Positions 50,168-63,689 of a DNA stretch of 64,000 nucleotides are shown here, piece by piece. Position 1 is the first letter of the stretch. Every line of letters begins with the position of its first letter. This DNA comes from Monoplex corrugatus. Its lineage: Eukaryota; Mollusca; Gastropoda; Littorinimorpha; Ranellidae. Below the pieces are notes generated by a model. The model was not told the DNA's origin, ran no database searches, and saw only the letters and a program-made list of their open reading frames with translations. The translations under genes were made by a program, and so were the position numbers. Where the stretch lies: contig CM060307.1 in NCBI GenBank assembly GCA_030674185.1, positions 43,575,181 to 43,639,180 on the forward strand. The letters run 5' to 3'.

Positions 50168-50810
50168 TGTGTGTGTGTGTGTGTTTAACATTAAGGGAGG
50201 AAACTGAAGTTTAGGTGGTTAAATTCAAGGTTTGATCCTTCTGTTTCAGTACACTGTCATATGTATAATGTTGTGTATACTGGTTGAGTCAGTAAATCTG
50301 TTTAAGTTAATTTGACAGTGAGTTCCAAATAATTTGTCAGGCATGTAAGAATCTTGTGTATAACATTCGAGGTTCATGAAGCAAAGGATGACTTGAAGTC
50401 CACTCAGCTGTCCAGATTTTGAAATTTTCCAAATGAACACAACACAGAATCAGATTGCATATTTTGATATTATAATGTATCCAACAGAGTAGGCCTATAT
50501 TGAATTTATTACATTCGTGCAAAACAGTATACACATATTAGGTAAAGTCAATGGATACAGTCATTGATAGCCTTTTTGCATGGAACACATTCCACATCTG
50601 TGGGCCCCACATTTCCCCTTAGCTTTAATAATCACGAACTGAACAACACAGCTGAAGAAAATTGCTATGAATTGACGGAAATGAAAGTAGTGGCTTTCTT
50701 CTTTTAAAAAAGAAAATAGGAAAATTGCTGCCCTTTATCAATGTCAGTGTCTGGGAAATTGAAAATTGCCAATGCCTAGGCATCAGCACATTAGGGGATT
50801 TCTGAACTCA
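48750..50810. other. Intergenic stretch without a recognised gene
   Basis: Possible polyadenylation signals (gaataaattctgg near 49006, ggaataaatgtg near 49050) could end a long PGC-1 3' UTR, but it would then include the inverted repeat. A (TG)n tract lies at 50128-50184. No exon was recognised. Confidence 0.4.
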
Positions 50811-50893
50811 AAAAGAATACACTCTTTTGCTCCCTCATGCTATCCACTAGGTTCCAGTGGGTAGCTGATGGATAAGATGATGGATTGAAATAA

Positions 50894-51084
50894 TTAACCC
50901 TTTGACTCCCACACCCAATCACCAACTGCAAAAACTTAAGCCGTTGACTCTCTCACCCTATCCACCAGCTTCCTTTAGGAAGCTGGTGGATAGGGTGAGG
51001 GAATCAACAGCTAAAGTTTTTCCTTTGCTAGCATGGCTGATGATGCAGGATGCTGGTGGACAGGATGTGGGAGTCAAAGGATTG
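50894..51084. mobile_element. TTAA-bounded palindromic MITE, copy D (full length)
   Basis: The left end is TTAAccctttgactcccaca. A perfect inner hairpin ctatccaccagcttccttta/ggaagctggtggatag lies at about 50959-50997, and the right end is tgtgggagtcaaaggatt with the second TTAA decayed. A worn partial copy precedes it (50820-50893). Confidence 0.85.
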
Positions 51085-51099
51085 AGAAAAGGTGTCTGC

Positions 51100-52280
51100 C
51101 TCTTTGAGTGTGTTATTTCCCTGTGAACTGTGTTTTGCATATTCATTATCTTATGATGAATTATAAAACAGTATCTGTTTTTGCCAAATGGTCCATTTGA
51201 AAAGATATGAAAGTTGAAATGTACACATAATATTGATACATCTGTGTGTGTGCACGCACATGTGTGTGTCAGTCAGTGTGTGTGAGCAAGGATTTGTTTG
51301 TGTGTGCTTCTCCACATTAAGTGACTGTTAGTTTGGTTCAAAGTCAGTTGACGTATGTATATGTCAGCTTTGACAGATTTGAACGCTGATCAGGAAATAT
51401 GAATTACTCTTGTATTCTGCTATTCATTATTCCACTGCTTGTTGGATTATGTATTTTTCTTCACAGTTGTTCAGACATTTTTGTTTGACCATTTGTTATA
51501 TGATTTTATTAGACTTGTAAGTGTATTGATAAGGAATATGCAGAACAGACTGAGAGTGAAATGGGAATGAGATGTGGGTAATTGGGTTATGTGTTCAATA
51601 AACAGTGTGTTGGGGTTTGTTAATTTGTTTGTCTTTTGTTTTTAATTCTCTTTCCTTGGTTTTGTTTTTTTAAAGTACAAATTGGCTGAACTTTTATTCC
51701 TTGTTTTATGATTTGATAGTTTTTGTTAAACAGTTAAAATGATTTGATGTTTTTTTAAACAGAGTATCTTGTGCATGATCTCTGCAATAACCAGTATGTA
51801 AGTATTATACTGTATTTGTTGTAAGCTTGCACTAGTCAGGTATTATGACTTCCTGGGGTATTGGAGAAGATTCAAAAGTATTGAGTAGATAACTATTGAA
51901 TAATTTTATGTGGCATTGAAAGGTTTTATTAACAAATGCAAATTACTGAGAACCTGTCCTGTGTTTGTTTGTGTGTGTGTGCTTGTGCTTGTGTTTGTTG
52001 TGCCTTTTATATCATTCATTTGCAATTTATCTTTGAACCAGATCTAATAAAGACTACCTGAAAACAGCCAAGATGATCTCAAAACATTTTCTCCACACTG
52101 TGTCATACAAATGCATGTATGCACATTCACACACGGTCTCACTCCTGTTGACATGAAGTGATCTCATGATTTTGAAAAAGTCAAAGAACCAGAAAACGGA
52201 TGAATTTTCCTAAAACAAAGTTTTTAAGAACTAAAATGATCTTGCCTTTCTGACATTCCTCCTTTTACTGTATTTACTTT
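51100..52280. other. Intergenic stretch, nothing recognised
   Basis: AT-rich with several T- and TG-rich runs. An AATAAA in gttcaataaacagtgtgttg (about 51594) followed by a GT-rich element could be a distal polyadenylation site. No coding signal. Confidence 0.4.
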
Positions 52281-52289
52281 ATCTCCTGT

Positions 52290-54485
52290 TGCCAGAGCTG
52301 GAAGAGCAGGTATGAACATCACGGGATTATGTGAGATCAGATGGAGCACTGATGGAATGTTCACCACTGACGAGCATACCATCATTTACAGTGGGGAAAC
52401 AAAGGCCTAAACAGGGTTGCTATCATACTAGATAAACAACATGCTGCAGCTCTGAAAAGCTATAACACAATCAATGACCAATTGATAACTTTAAAACTGA
52501 ACACAAAGCCGATTGCCTTAAAAAGAAGACCTACACTGAAGTAGCAGAAGAAAAGTTGGACAGGAAAAAAAAACAACTAAGCCCTACATCACTGAGGAAT
52601 TTATGGATCTAGCCAAACAGAAAAGCCAAGCTCACAGATCTGGAGGAAAAGAAGAGTACAAAAAACTCAAAAGAGAAATCAAGAGAAAAATTAGAAGAGA
52701 TAAGAAAAAGAAAAATTAGGAGAGATAAGAAACATTGGCTGGAAGAAGAAATGCAAAAATAAATGAGCATAATGAATGCAGAAGATTCAGGGATCTATTC
52801 CAACAGATAAAGTTCAATCCACTAAATTCCAGCCCAGAAATTAGTGAATCAACGGCAAGGAAGGCACCACACTGATTGAACCAGAGCATATTATGAACAG
52901 ATGGAATGAATATGGAGCATCGCTTTTTAGCAACAATAGCCATCTAGACACTCTATGCCCTGATCAGAATTGTCCCGAATCAGAAGCAGAACCATTTAAA
53001 AGTGAAATTGAAGCAGCTACCAAGCAGTTAAAAACAAGAAAATCCCCAGGAATTAATAACATTCCAAGAGAAGTGTTAGAACATGGTGGAAAAGGCCTAA
53101 AAGCAAAGCACCATCTTTGCTGTAAAATCTGTGATACTCATCAGTGGCCAACAGAATGGAAACTTCAAGAATTTGTGATGCTTCACAAGAGTGGTAATGT
53201 TAATGATTGCAACAATTACAGAACCATTGCCCTAATCAGCCACACTAGTAAGATCCTGCTCATAATCTCAACAGAATGAAGCTCAAGATAGAAGAAGAGC
53301 TAACTGACTGCCAGGCAGGCTACAGATCTAACAGAGGCACAACTGACATGCTCTTTGTGCTACAAACACTCGTACAGAAAAGAAACAGCATCGAAAAACA
53401 GGCTTTTGACACCTTCATAGACTATAGCAAAGCATTTGACAGCGTCATGCATCTCCACCTGTTCAACACAATGGTCAAAATGGGTTTCCCAAACACCTCA
53501 TTGCATTAATTGCCTCATTATATAAAGACCAAAAGGCTACAGTTAGATGGAATAATCAGAAATGTGAATTCTTCAACATCCACAGGGGAGTCGGACAAAA
53601 TTGTATCATCTCACCGAATGTCTTTAAAGTCTGCAAGGAACAAATCATGCGAGATGCTGAGATAGAAGGCATGGGCTTAAAGATGGGAGGAAAAAATCGT
53701 ACAAACTTGCACTGTGCTGATGATACTGCGCTATTAGCAGACTACATTACCAGCATAAAAAGAATTCTATGCAGGGTAGATGCAGCAGGCGAAAAGGCTG
53801 GTCTAAACTTGAATGCCAAGAAAACAAAGGCAAATACTCTGAAAACAATCATGACATCTTAATTAACGAAGTTCCTTTAGAAAACGTTGAGGATTTCAAA
53901 TATCTTGACTCTGTAAAAACTGATAATGGAACCTGCTCCAAAGACATCAAAAGAATTGGAATGGCAAAGAAAAAAATGGTCCAACTCAACAACATCTGGA
54001 AAGACTGATGCATACCAAATGGCCTGAAAGTTAGACTTTAAAAATGTTTGATCTGGCCAGTCATGATTTATGGCTGCGAAGCTTGGAGTCTGAGAAAAAC
54101 TGATTGCAGAAGAATTGAGGCAGCAGAGATGTGGCTTTATCGGAGACTACTACGTGTCAAATGGACAGACAGAAAAACTAATGAAAATGGAAGAACTTGA
54201 TACCACCAGAAAACTACCAGCAGACATCAACAAGAGAAGACTAAAATACTTTGGCCATATGTCATGCAACAAGAACACGGACCTCATGACAACCATCTTA
54301 CAATGAAAATCAGTGGCAAAAAGAAAGAAAGGCAGACCTCCAATCTCATACATCGAGAAAATAACCAACATCAGTGGCCTAAATATTCAGGAAATTGTCC
54401 ACAAAAGTCGAGACAGAGCGGCCTGGAGGGAGATAGTGATGTCCAGGTGTGCATCAGCCAACACCAAACCTGATGATGCTGACAA
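52290..54485 (+). mobile_element. Non-LTR retrotransposon, family F3, about 2.2 kb, broken
   Basis: In order: an endonuclease tail (LCEIRWSTDGMFTTDEHTII); a linker; RT finger motifs TRKSPGINNIPREVL and YRTIALISHTSKILL; the palm FDTFIDYSKAFDSV; the catalytic box CADDTALLADY at about 53713-53745; EDFKYLDSVKTDNGTCS; and the C-terminal GCEAWSLRKTDCRRIEAAEM ending in KPDDADK. At least five frameshifts or stops break it. It is truncated within the endonuclease and longer than the other copies. It is related to but distinct from family F1, and plus-oriented. Confidence 0.92.
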
Positions 54486-54489
54486 GTGA

Positions 54490-57210
54490 GAGACTGATAG
54501 CTAAAAAAACAAATGACCTTGAACTTCTTTGGTCAAAGTGTAAGCTGTAGTACTATTGGGGAGTAGTCATTAGAATACCAAGCTCAAATATGGGTAAGCC
54601 AATTAATAAATAGTTTAACTTTTTATACATCAAGGCAAAAACCGTAGCTAATCGGACCAATGTAGCTCTGTTGTTGGCTAAAGTTTCATGCAGCTGTACA
54701 TGGCTTACACATGATCTGAATGTGCTATGCCTTGACCAGACCATGGTATCCATGCTCATTGATGCTAAATCTTATGCCGTGTTCCTTTGACTTGGTAAGT
54801 ATACTAGTTTAAAAATCACAGGTTTATACTAGTTTAAAAATCACAGGTTTCAGGAGAAAAAATCCTCATTGTTCAAAGATAGAGACTATATACTTTACAA
54901 CACTTGTCTGGAGCCATGTTCAACCAGATTTTGAACTTGACTGGAGACACTGCCAAATACTAGTAATCATTCCTCATTTCAGTGTTTCATGATGATGTCG
55001 CTGAATACACAAATGAAAGCATAACACTATATAAACAATGTTTTTTGTTTGGATTGACCATTTCTGCAAATCACTTTAAGTTTTTTTGCTTCACACCCAA
55101 GAATCCAGATTTCATAAGTTTCCAGTCGCTATAATGTTGACGATCTTTCCGTCAATACAGAATTTTTAGAATGGCAAGGAAAATGAACAGTCATGAAAAC
55201 AAATCTCGTTCTAGATTTCAGAGAACATGTTACACACACACTTTGCCACAAAAGGATAAAATTTGCCACAAAAGGATAAAATTTATAGGTTGAACATCTG
55301 AGAACATCTTATGAACACATTTTCTTTAAACGTACACACGCATCTGCACACTTTCAATTCAATTTGATTTTTAAAAGATGTTTTTAAAGGTTTTGAAAAC
55401 AATTGTTTTTAAATTTCAGTGCTTCGTCAATGGATGGTCATATACTTTTCCATCCCTTATGTTATGCATGTGATATGAAAAAAGTACAGATGACTGAATA
55501 AGAACTGAAGTCATTTAAACTCCAGAGTTACGGAGGGAGCAATCTTTCAAACTCACAAACCTAACATGATTACCTTCGGCAGACACGTTATTTGGTATGA
55601 CATGTCAGTGTTCTTAAAGAAGTATACCCCATCAGGTAAACATGTATCACACTACTTAAACTTATGAATATTCATAGACATCTTCATGAAAACTGACCCC
55701 CTGTGCCGACTGAAATGACTTTAGAAAAAAGTAATATTTTGGTGATTTTTGAAGAGGTTTTTGATTATTTTTATTCAAGTAAATTCAAGATGGCATCGAG
55801 ATTCAACCCTCGTGGGTTTTATTTGATGTTTTCAGCATTTGAAACGTCAGCAATGAAAAAACATGTCTGCTAATGGTGAGAGATTTATTTTGAGACCCAG
55901 AGTTGACGACCGATGAAGACTACTTGATTGACGATAGGTGGGCTGATTGAACTCATTGCAAAGGAGTAGTGAATTACGGTAAAATCTGTCCATTTCACTG
56001 CGAAAGACTGCTGACAACACTGTAAAATAATAACTTGCCGAAACAACTACAGAAGCATGGGCCAACACATTTTCTGCCTGCTGATGCTGACAGTGATGTA
56101 TCGTTTCAATTGTGCATTATTTCAATGAGACTTCTTGTTCCATATTCAAGATTTTTACTTTCCAGGTTTGCGGAAATACTGAACATGCGCCCCACATAAA
56201 AATGCCCGGAGTACTGCATTTCTTTCTTTTTTGTTTTTTCTTTTTTTTTTAATAAAATTTACGAATTAACGCCCCAAGAAGCAGTTGCTTCTCCTTGTCC
56301 ATACCAGTTGGCTTGAAAATATGTATCATTCGGTTATCTATCGGAGTTTATATACTTATATGTAGCTGGCTTGTCTACATTAATTCATATGAAATTTTAA
56401 GACAAGTATCCTTAAACTTCGGATTTTTCCTGTCCAAGTGCTGCTAGTGGAAAAATTAACTGTAATATGGCATGTACCATTTTGCTATCATTTTAAGTCA
56501 GGGCCTTAGCCCTGACATGGCTCTATGCAGTCGGCTGGGCTTAAAACAACAATAACAGTAAGTCAGGGTCAACAAGTGCTATAGCCAGATGATTAGTAAA
56601 GACATCAGACTGAGTTCAATACTGTCATACTTGCATTAGATGGATAAAAGGTGAAGATTTTTCCAATCTGCCAGGCATCATATGTGCTGACCTGTTAGTG
56701 CCTGAATCCCTGTCATATGTATTCACATCAAATACACGTTAGATCTGGCAAGCCATATCAGAGTCAAGTGGCTTATGAAAGTGGGAAAATACCCTGTGTG
56801 CACTCCTAGTGAAGATGAGAATATGCTGAATGTGCAGCAACATTTTGTTGGTATGGTATGGGCCAAACAATATGCATAAACTTGTTCAAGAAGAAAGCAT
56901 TGATCGAAACAAACAAAAATAAGACGGCCAATTATTGGTGTTACCTAAATATTAAAAGACTATTTTTACACATTTTTACATCCTTTTTTGGTGATGATGT
57001 TCGTGTTCACACAAAGGACATAACGTGTACAACGAAAGCATGCTATAACGTACAACAAAATTATGCCTATGAATGCAACCATTTCCACAATGATGCCTTT
57101 AACTTTTTTTTTTTACACCCAAGGAATTAATATGATAAACGACTGAGAAAAAAGTCATTAAAACAGTTTAGTTCATATGTACTTTTTTTCTTTAAAAAAT
57201 ATTGCTCCAG
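54490..57210. other. Intergenic stretch with small repeats only
   Basis: Contains a 25-bp tandem duplication (tactagtttaaaaatcacag, 54800-54850), another of about 20 bp (gccacaaaaggataaaattt, 55240-55282) and an R2 tail at 56505-56560. No exon recognised. Confidence 0.45.
56505..56560 (+). repeat. R2 SINE-like 3' tail
   Basis: The signature agccctgacatggctctatg, cagtcggctgggcttaaaac, aacaataac; an isolated 3' end. Confidence 0.6.
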
Positions 57211-58190
57211 CCTGATCATAACTCTACCGAAACCCGGAAAAGATCTGCCCAAAGTGGTGGAAAAAATGGTTATCAGCAGACCCATGTGGATACTGGAAAC
57301 TGATGGTATTTTGGCTAAAGAAAAATGTGGTTTCCACATTTCGATCGTTCAGTCGACCTTGGAAATAACGATCTGTAATGCATTTTCAAACAAACAACAT
57401 GTAGCGGCTGTCTTCTTTGATCTGAAAAAAAGGTACCTACAAATCAGAAGTACTTACGAATGTACACGAACTGAGTTTTTTGGGGTTACCTGCTCCTGTT
57501 TATCCAAAATGTTTTGAGCGACACTTCAAGTCCCTGTTGGCACTACTCGCTTTGACCTCTATGAGCAAGAGTTGGGTGTACCATAAGGGAGCATTGTTTC
57601 TTCTGTGCTGTTCAGTATTACGATAACATAGTAAAGTCAGTACAGCAGGGTTCTGACTATTCCCTGTTTGTGGATGATTTTGCATTATACTCAACTGGAA
57701 ACATCTATGTGGGCGTTCTGCAGCTTTGCGTAGATAGGATCCAACAGTGGGCAGAAATAAACGGCTTTACTTTCTCTTCAACCAAAACACAGTGTATCCA
57801 CTTTCACAACCTGTGACATTTCTTTGCTTACCCGGAAATCCATCTGGGAAAACCAACATTCCAGCTGTAAAAGAAGCTAAATTTCTGGGAATCATTTTTG
57901 ATCAAAAGTTGAATTTCCCTAGTCATAACCAACGTCTTAAAATCTTATGTCAGAAAGCTGTGAACATTCTTTGAGTTGCAGGTCACATGGATTAGGGTGT
58001 CGACAAGAAAAGACTGCTTCACCTCCACAAAGCTTTAATTTGCCCTAAACTGGACTATGGCTGCACAATGTATGGCTCTGCAAGATCCTCCTACCTAAAA
58101 CTACTGGATCTCATTCACCATCAAGGGTTCTGCCTCTGTCTTGGTGCATTTAGAACAACAACTGTTTACAATTTATATGCAGAAGCGGGA
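57210..58190 (+). mobile_element. Jockey/CR1-like non-LTR retrotransposon relic
   Basis: The reverse-transcriptase order is kept across broken frames: LIITLPKPGKDLPKVVEKMV, ISRPM, a palm remnant, the catalytic FVDDFALYST at about 57664-57693, the thumb KEAKFLGIIFDQKLNFPSHN, and LHKALICPKLDYGCTMYGSA with SSYLKLLDLIHHQGF. A different clade from F1-F3, judging from the PKPGKD and YGSA/LDLIHHQG motifs. Inactive. Confidence 0.88.
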
Positions 58191-58789
58191 TAGTAACATC
58201 CGACTGCTTTGGTAGTATAATGCAGGACAGCATAAATTTGAAAGGAAAAGGGCTGCCCGGTTTTTAGGATTTTAAACATGCTGCTGAGCAATGACTTGCA
58301 TACAATATCATGACTCACACTTCTTTCATCCTTAAGACATGTAGTGTATGCTAGTGAGCTAAGACCAGCCATCCTGCCGGAAAAGGTACTCTTGGAGGAA
58401 GACAAGAGTGAGCACAATACCAGTCACCCACACACACAAAACCACTACAGCCCCTGTCACATACAACACAAACGTTCTCCGCCCATACTGTCGAGCTTTC
58501 GTCACACTCCCGTAGTCAAACTCATAGTCTGAACGACCCATGAAGAAGATCGCTGGCAGACAGCAGAAGAAGAAACAACAGTGTGCCGCGGCAACGCTGG
58601 TTCAGTTGATTGAATGGATTTGGCAGAAATCGACGTTTGAAGGCGGGTAGAGCTTCCATGTCATAATATTGCTCTATACTGGTGGAAACTGTAACCACAA
58701 TCCTGTAGTGGGAAAATTTAGGCTGAAATTAAGGAAAAAGGAAACAGACCAAAAGCAACATCAAACTAAATCTTGCACTCTTGAAGACA

Positions 58790-59595
58790 GATGAAGTGAT
58801 ACGTAAAAAAATTGACGTACATGTTCAAAACAAATTCAGTGCTCGAAGACGTCAGTGGCAGTGAGGAACAATGGACAAAGTTGACAGATTTGATAAATGA
58901 AGCTTGTGAAGAAATCCCTGAAGTAGATAGAAAAGCAAAAAAGAACAGGACGACAAAAGAAATTTTAGGCTTGATGAAGGAACGGAGGAAGGCAAAGAGA
59001 AACGAGGAAATATACAGGAAAATAAATAAAGAAATCAGGAATAGGTACAATGAAGCTAAGGAAGCTTGGCTGAAAACAAAATGCAAAGAAATAGAAGACC
59101 GAAACAAAACGGATCCTCAGGGTATGTAGGCCTACAGACGAATTGAAGAAATTGTCCACAGGAAAAAGACATGCACATCAATTGGTTGCTTAAAATCGAA
59201 AGATGGCACGCTTATCATGGAAAAAGACAAAATATTAGAAAGATGGGGAGAGTACATTTTGGAAGATGACAGACACGAAGAACACATTATAAAAAAGAAT
59301 GTTGAAGGACCAGTCATAACGAAAGATGAAGTTAGAGCAGCACTGAAAAAGATGAAACCAGGAAAAGCCCCAGGACCAGACAACATTACTACAGAGATGA
59401 TTGAAGCCTTGGAGGAATTTGGTATTGAAAAAATAAAAGTCCTTCTAAATGAAATTTACGACACTGGAAAAATCCCCAAAGACATGTCAAAATCAATTTT
59501 CATTACTCTTCCAAAGAAGACAGGGGCTATAGAATGTGAACTCCATTGCACAATCAGTTTGATGAGTCATGTAACAAAAATCCTATTAATTAAGA
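58790..59595 (+). mobile_element. Non-LTR retrotransposon internal fragment, family F1-like
   Basis: It reads EQWTKLTDLINEACEEIPEV, a Lys/Glu-rich linker, SKDGTLIMEKDKILERWGEY, then KMKPGKAPGPDNITTEMIEA, LLNEIYDTGKIPKDMSKSIF and ISLMSHVTKILL. This is the segment between endonuclease and RT palm, cut just where the copy at 18.7 kb begins, so the two are complementary parts of what looks like one family. Truncated at both ends. Confidence 0.9.
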
Positions 59596-59599
59596 ATAA

Positions 59600-60050
59600 T
59601 CATGATGAGGACAACTTTTTCAGATCGGATTTTTATTTTGTTACCAGCTTAATTTTTGTTGTTGTTGCCAGGTTGGATTCGTTGTGCCGTATTGAAGTTC
59701 TTTTCAATTTTTACAATGGATTCGTTGTTCCCTACAGAGGTTCTTTATTTTTTGGATTAGATTGGTTGTTCCGTATTAAATTCTTGGAATTGTTGTTCCC
59801 TACTGAGGTTCTTTAAAATGACTATGTTGCATTCGTTGTTCCGTATAGAAGTTCTTTCAAATCAGATTCTTTGTTACTGGTACAAGTTTTGTCAGACTAG
59901 ATTTGTTGTTCCCTATAGAAGTTGTTCAAAATGTTCATATTGGATTCGTTGTTGCGAATAGATGTACTTTCAGATCGGATTCCTACTTTGGTAACAATTC
60001 AGGTTCCTTCACATCGGATTCTTTGTTACTAGTACACATTCTTTCTGATC
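59600..60050. repeat. Degenerate repeat array (ggattcgttgttcc units)
   Basis: Words such as ttggattcgttgttccctac, (g)aagttctttc and cagatcggattc recur at irregular spacings of about 50-70 bp. A diverged minisatellite directly following the truncated retrotransposon. Confidence 0.6.
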
Positions 60051-60052
60051 AA

Positions 60053-60310
60053 CACTAATGGCCCTGTTAGCTCAGTTGGCTAGAATACCATACTGATCAC
60101 ATTGGCTAGAATACCATACTGATCATATTGGCTAGAATACCCTACTGCTCACACTGGCTAGAATACCCTGCTGATCACATTGGCTAGAATACCCTACTGA
60201 CGGCTAGAATACCCTACTGATCACATTGGCTAGAACACCCTACTGATCACATTGGCTAGAATACCATACTGATCACAACCAACCAACCAACCAAAAAAAA
60301 ACAACCACAA
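60053..60310 (+). repeat. tRNA-like SINE head with an amplified 26-bp unit
   Basis: A box A (gttagctcagttggctagaa) starts the element. The unit ggctagaataccctactgat cacatt is then repeated about eight times, followed by a (CCAA)n/A-rich tail. No B box is present, so no tRNA gene. Confidence 0.6.
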
Positions 60311-60545
60311 ACTAACAAACAAACAAAAAAGAAGAAAAGAAAGAAAGAAAGAAAGAAATAAAAAGAAAGGAAAGAAAAAAGAAATCAGACGAAAATTATC
60401 AGATATGTTAGAATACTACGTGAACAGAAAATGCAGTTTTTGTTTCTAATGAGAATTAGTCACTTTCTTAAGTTTTTCAAGCTTTGTAAAACAATTTGCC
60501 AAACCACGTTAAGGGAAAAGCGAAATTTATGTAAATTGGCGAGGA

Positions 60546-60546
<1 letters not shown>

Positions 60547-60637
<91 letters not shown>

Positions 60638-60880
60638 ACACATACACAAACACACACACACACGCAGAGACAGGATGGGAAGGGGGGGGAGAAAAGAGAA
60701 GAGAGAGAAGAGAAGAGACAGAAGACAGCAGACAGAAGTAGAGAGAGAGAGAAGAGAAAAGAGATAGAAGAGATAGAAGAGAGAGATAGAAGAGAGAGAA
60801 GAGATGAGAGAGAGAGAGAGAGAAGGAGTAGAGAGAGAGAAGAGAGAGAGAGAGGAGGAGAGAGAGAGAGAGAGAGGGGA
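60547..60880. repeat. (CA)n microsatellite then a GA-rich tract
   Basis: About 57 CA units, a short G run, then about 200 bp of purine-only GA/AGAG sequence to 60880. The GA tract could form triplex (H-DNA). Confidence 0.95.
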
Positions 60881-61020
60881 TGTCTTACTGACTTTGGTTG
60901 AAAATCGTTGTCTTATCGTGCAGAGATGAGAAGTGGTAGTAAGGTTTGATGTAAGAATATGAAAATATGTCTGGGAATGTCATCATGAACACTTGAAGTG
61001 CTTTAACACCATATTCTATT

Positions 61021-61021
61021 G

Positions 61022-61054
<33 letters not shown>

Positions 61055-61075
61055 TCTTGTCTCTCTCTCTTCTCT
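61021..61075. repeat. (CT)n microsatellite
   Basis: About 25 CT units with TG interruptions, 140 bp after the opposite-strand GA tract. Confidence 0.9.
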
Positions 61076-61099
61076 GAACCCCCTGCTCCCACATTCCTC

Positions 61100-63540
61100 C
61101 CGGAGCACTTAGACCTATGTTTGATGAGAAAAGATGAACAAGTTTCCCCTTCTTCTTTTCATTACAGTTGGTGTTGATTTTGATTTCATTTCATTTTGTT
61201 TGTTTAGTTTTAGTTTTTAAAGGCAACGTTTATATTCTTGTTTTTAATCATCATCATCAGCTATTGATATCATTATCATTATTACTTTTATTATGCCTGT
61301 TAATGCTATTGTTAATATCATACTGTCATTGCTCTTACTGTATTTGATATAGGTTACCATGGGAACAAAACTAAAAAAAGATGAACTCTAGCAGACGATG
61401 GTGAAAGAACGTAGGCCTTGCTTCCCTTGATTGACAATGTGGCCAAAAGTGTCTCTGTGCGCATGTGCATGGCTACGTCTGCATCGCCGGCAAGAGAGCT
61501 TGTTCGTGGAAACTTTACCAACTTTTTCAAATTTAGTTCGGCCAAATAATTGCAGTTCAGGAAAGAGAAAGATAACCTCATTTGCAAAAATGCAGTTTGA
61601 CATAAGAAGGTATGTTCTGCTATAGAGCTATCACAGTATTTTATTCTCTTTGCTTACCGAGTTACTCTTCCTCTGATAATAATGAACATACTACACTAAC
61701 ACTTCTATAGTGATACACACTGGTGGCTGAGTGAGTCTGATGACTGATTGACAGATGAATGTAATCTCAGTGCGGGTGATAATTGAGCATTCTCGCTGAT
61801 CAGTTAAATGATCCAGATTTATGTATATCACCATTTCATATATTGTTGTGAAACAATAGGGTTGTCATTGTGTTACTTTCGGTATCATACTGATACTCAG
61901 TATGATACTGTTTAGATCTACCGTCACATACATGATCATGATCATTGTTGATGGTGAACTAGATTTGCATTTGGCCAGATTTACTGATGTACTTTTTTTC
62001 ATCAAATAAAACCATATCATACAGGCTATGGGCAAAATATAATAGTGAAACAATAACAGAGAACACAGATATTCATAACATTTACTGTAGGCCTAAAGTG
62101 TGATTCAATTATTTCATTTGTTCTCATGTGATGTACACGTGGTTAAAGTAATATACTATGTAAAATGATGATGATGGTGATGATGATAGCATGATGATAA
62201 CATGAAATGTAAAGTCAGGATGAATTATGAATAACACAGATCTCTGCGTCAGAGATTGAGTGCTTATGAACAGGATTAAGCGTGTGTGTGTGATTTTTAT
62301 GTTTGCACATTGTTTTGCCCACATTTTGTAGGCAATATGTTACTGCATTCACCATTTTTTTTAGTGTGCATGATGGATGTTTTCATAAGCCGCCTGACAT
62401 TGACAGGACTTACAAGATGCATATTTGATTTTTTAAAATGTGCATTTACTCATGAAGGGGGTAACAAGTACATGTACACTCGAAGGGGGGCTAGGCACTG
62501 GCAGGTCTGTACATGTGCTGACCTTGAAGATAAAAAGAATTGCCACCTTTTACCCACCAGGCAGAAGTTACCCATGGAGCAATATCACACCCGGGCTTTC
62601 GGATAAGAAATCTGACATTTATCAACTTGACTGTACTTCACTATTGTTGTTGTAATAGTTGTAATGTCTTGTGGTAGATCTTATAGAATAGGCCATCTTT
62701 GGCATCTGGCATGACATGGAAGAAGCCCATGAGGGAAATGGGAAGGGTTGGGCATGGGAAGAGAGTGGAATAAACAAGTTTAAGTCATTGGGCTGTTTGA
62801 TTCCAACAATTGCTGACATTAGACTTTAGACTAATAATCTTAATTTCATAAGGGTGGTTGACTTTTGAGATCAAGGAAGGCCTCCAATAATCATCTTAGA
62901 TTTCATTATTTTATACTATCTATTCTAGAAGATATTGCTATAACAAGGATGCAGTAAATGGAAGAAATTCATGTGAAGTATATTTACTTTTCTGAACTTA
63001 TAAAATAATTATTGTGTTCACCAAGTGGCATAAAACAACAAAGAAAGTACTCTTTATGTTATCGATAAGGCACAAATGATGAAAGTTTGTATAATAAATA
63101 AAACTGTCCATTTGAACTCTTTGCACAATAATTTAAACCGTCCATTTGAACCATTTGCAGACAGAGTGGCAGAAATACCCTGGTGATGCACTATCTTTGA
63201 CTACTTTTGTAGAATTGCAAAAGCACAAAAAGTATTCAACTAACAAAAGAGAAACTGGAACAGTGGATGACATATTTGTGTAAAGTTTGTTTTTTGAGAT
63301 AACTTGTGTTCAAGTTGACAACATGCATTTCATTTTGTACTTACAGGACGATGTGAAAATGATATCCAACAGGGTGTACAAAAATTATTTATTTCATAAG
63401 ATGCATAATTGAACAGTCATACACATTTGTAAAATAATATTCCTGTTAGATACAGACCATGGATAGAGTCTGTGAAAACTATGAGACATGCTCTTCTTAA
63501 AGAAGTGACAGACACACATGCATGCATGATTGGAGGATGC
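61100..63540. other. Intergenic stretch without a recognised gene
   Basis: I found no exon chain, repeat family or RNA gene here. A GC-richer frame at 61431-61625 has no splice partner that I could find. Confidence 0.4.
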
Positions 63541-63549
63541 ATGCACATG

Positions 63550-63571
63550 CACACCACACACCACACACACA

Positions 63572-63652
<81 letters not shown>
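63550..63652. repeat. (CA)n microsatellite
   Basis: About 45 CA units after accacacacc interruptions, ending 40 bp before the retrotransposon fragment at the window edge. Confidence 0.95.
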
Positions 63653-63654
<2 letters not shown>

Positions 63655-63689
63655 GTTTGTGCAGGTGGATAGTAGGCCTCCTTCGGTCA

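Noticed and set aside
61431..61625. 64-codon frame in a GC-richer patch
   Set aside because: No start context, splice sites or recognisable motif; the antisense frames are equally open.
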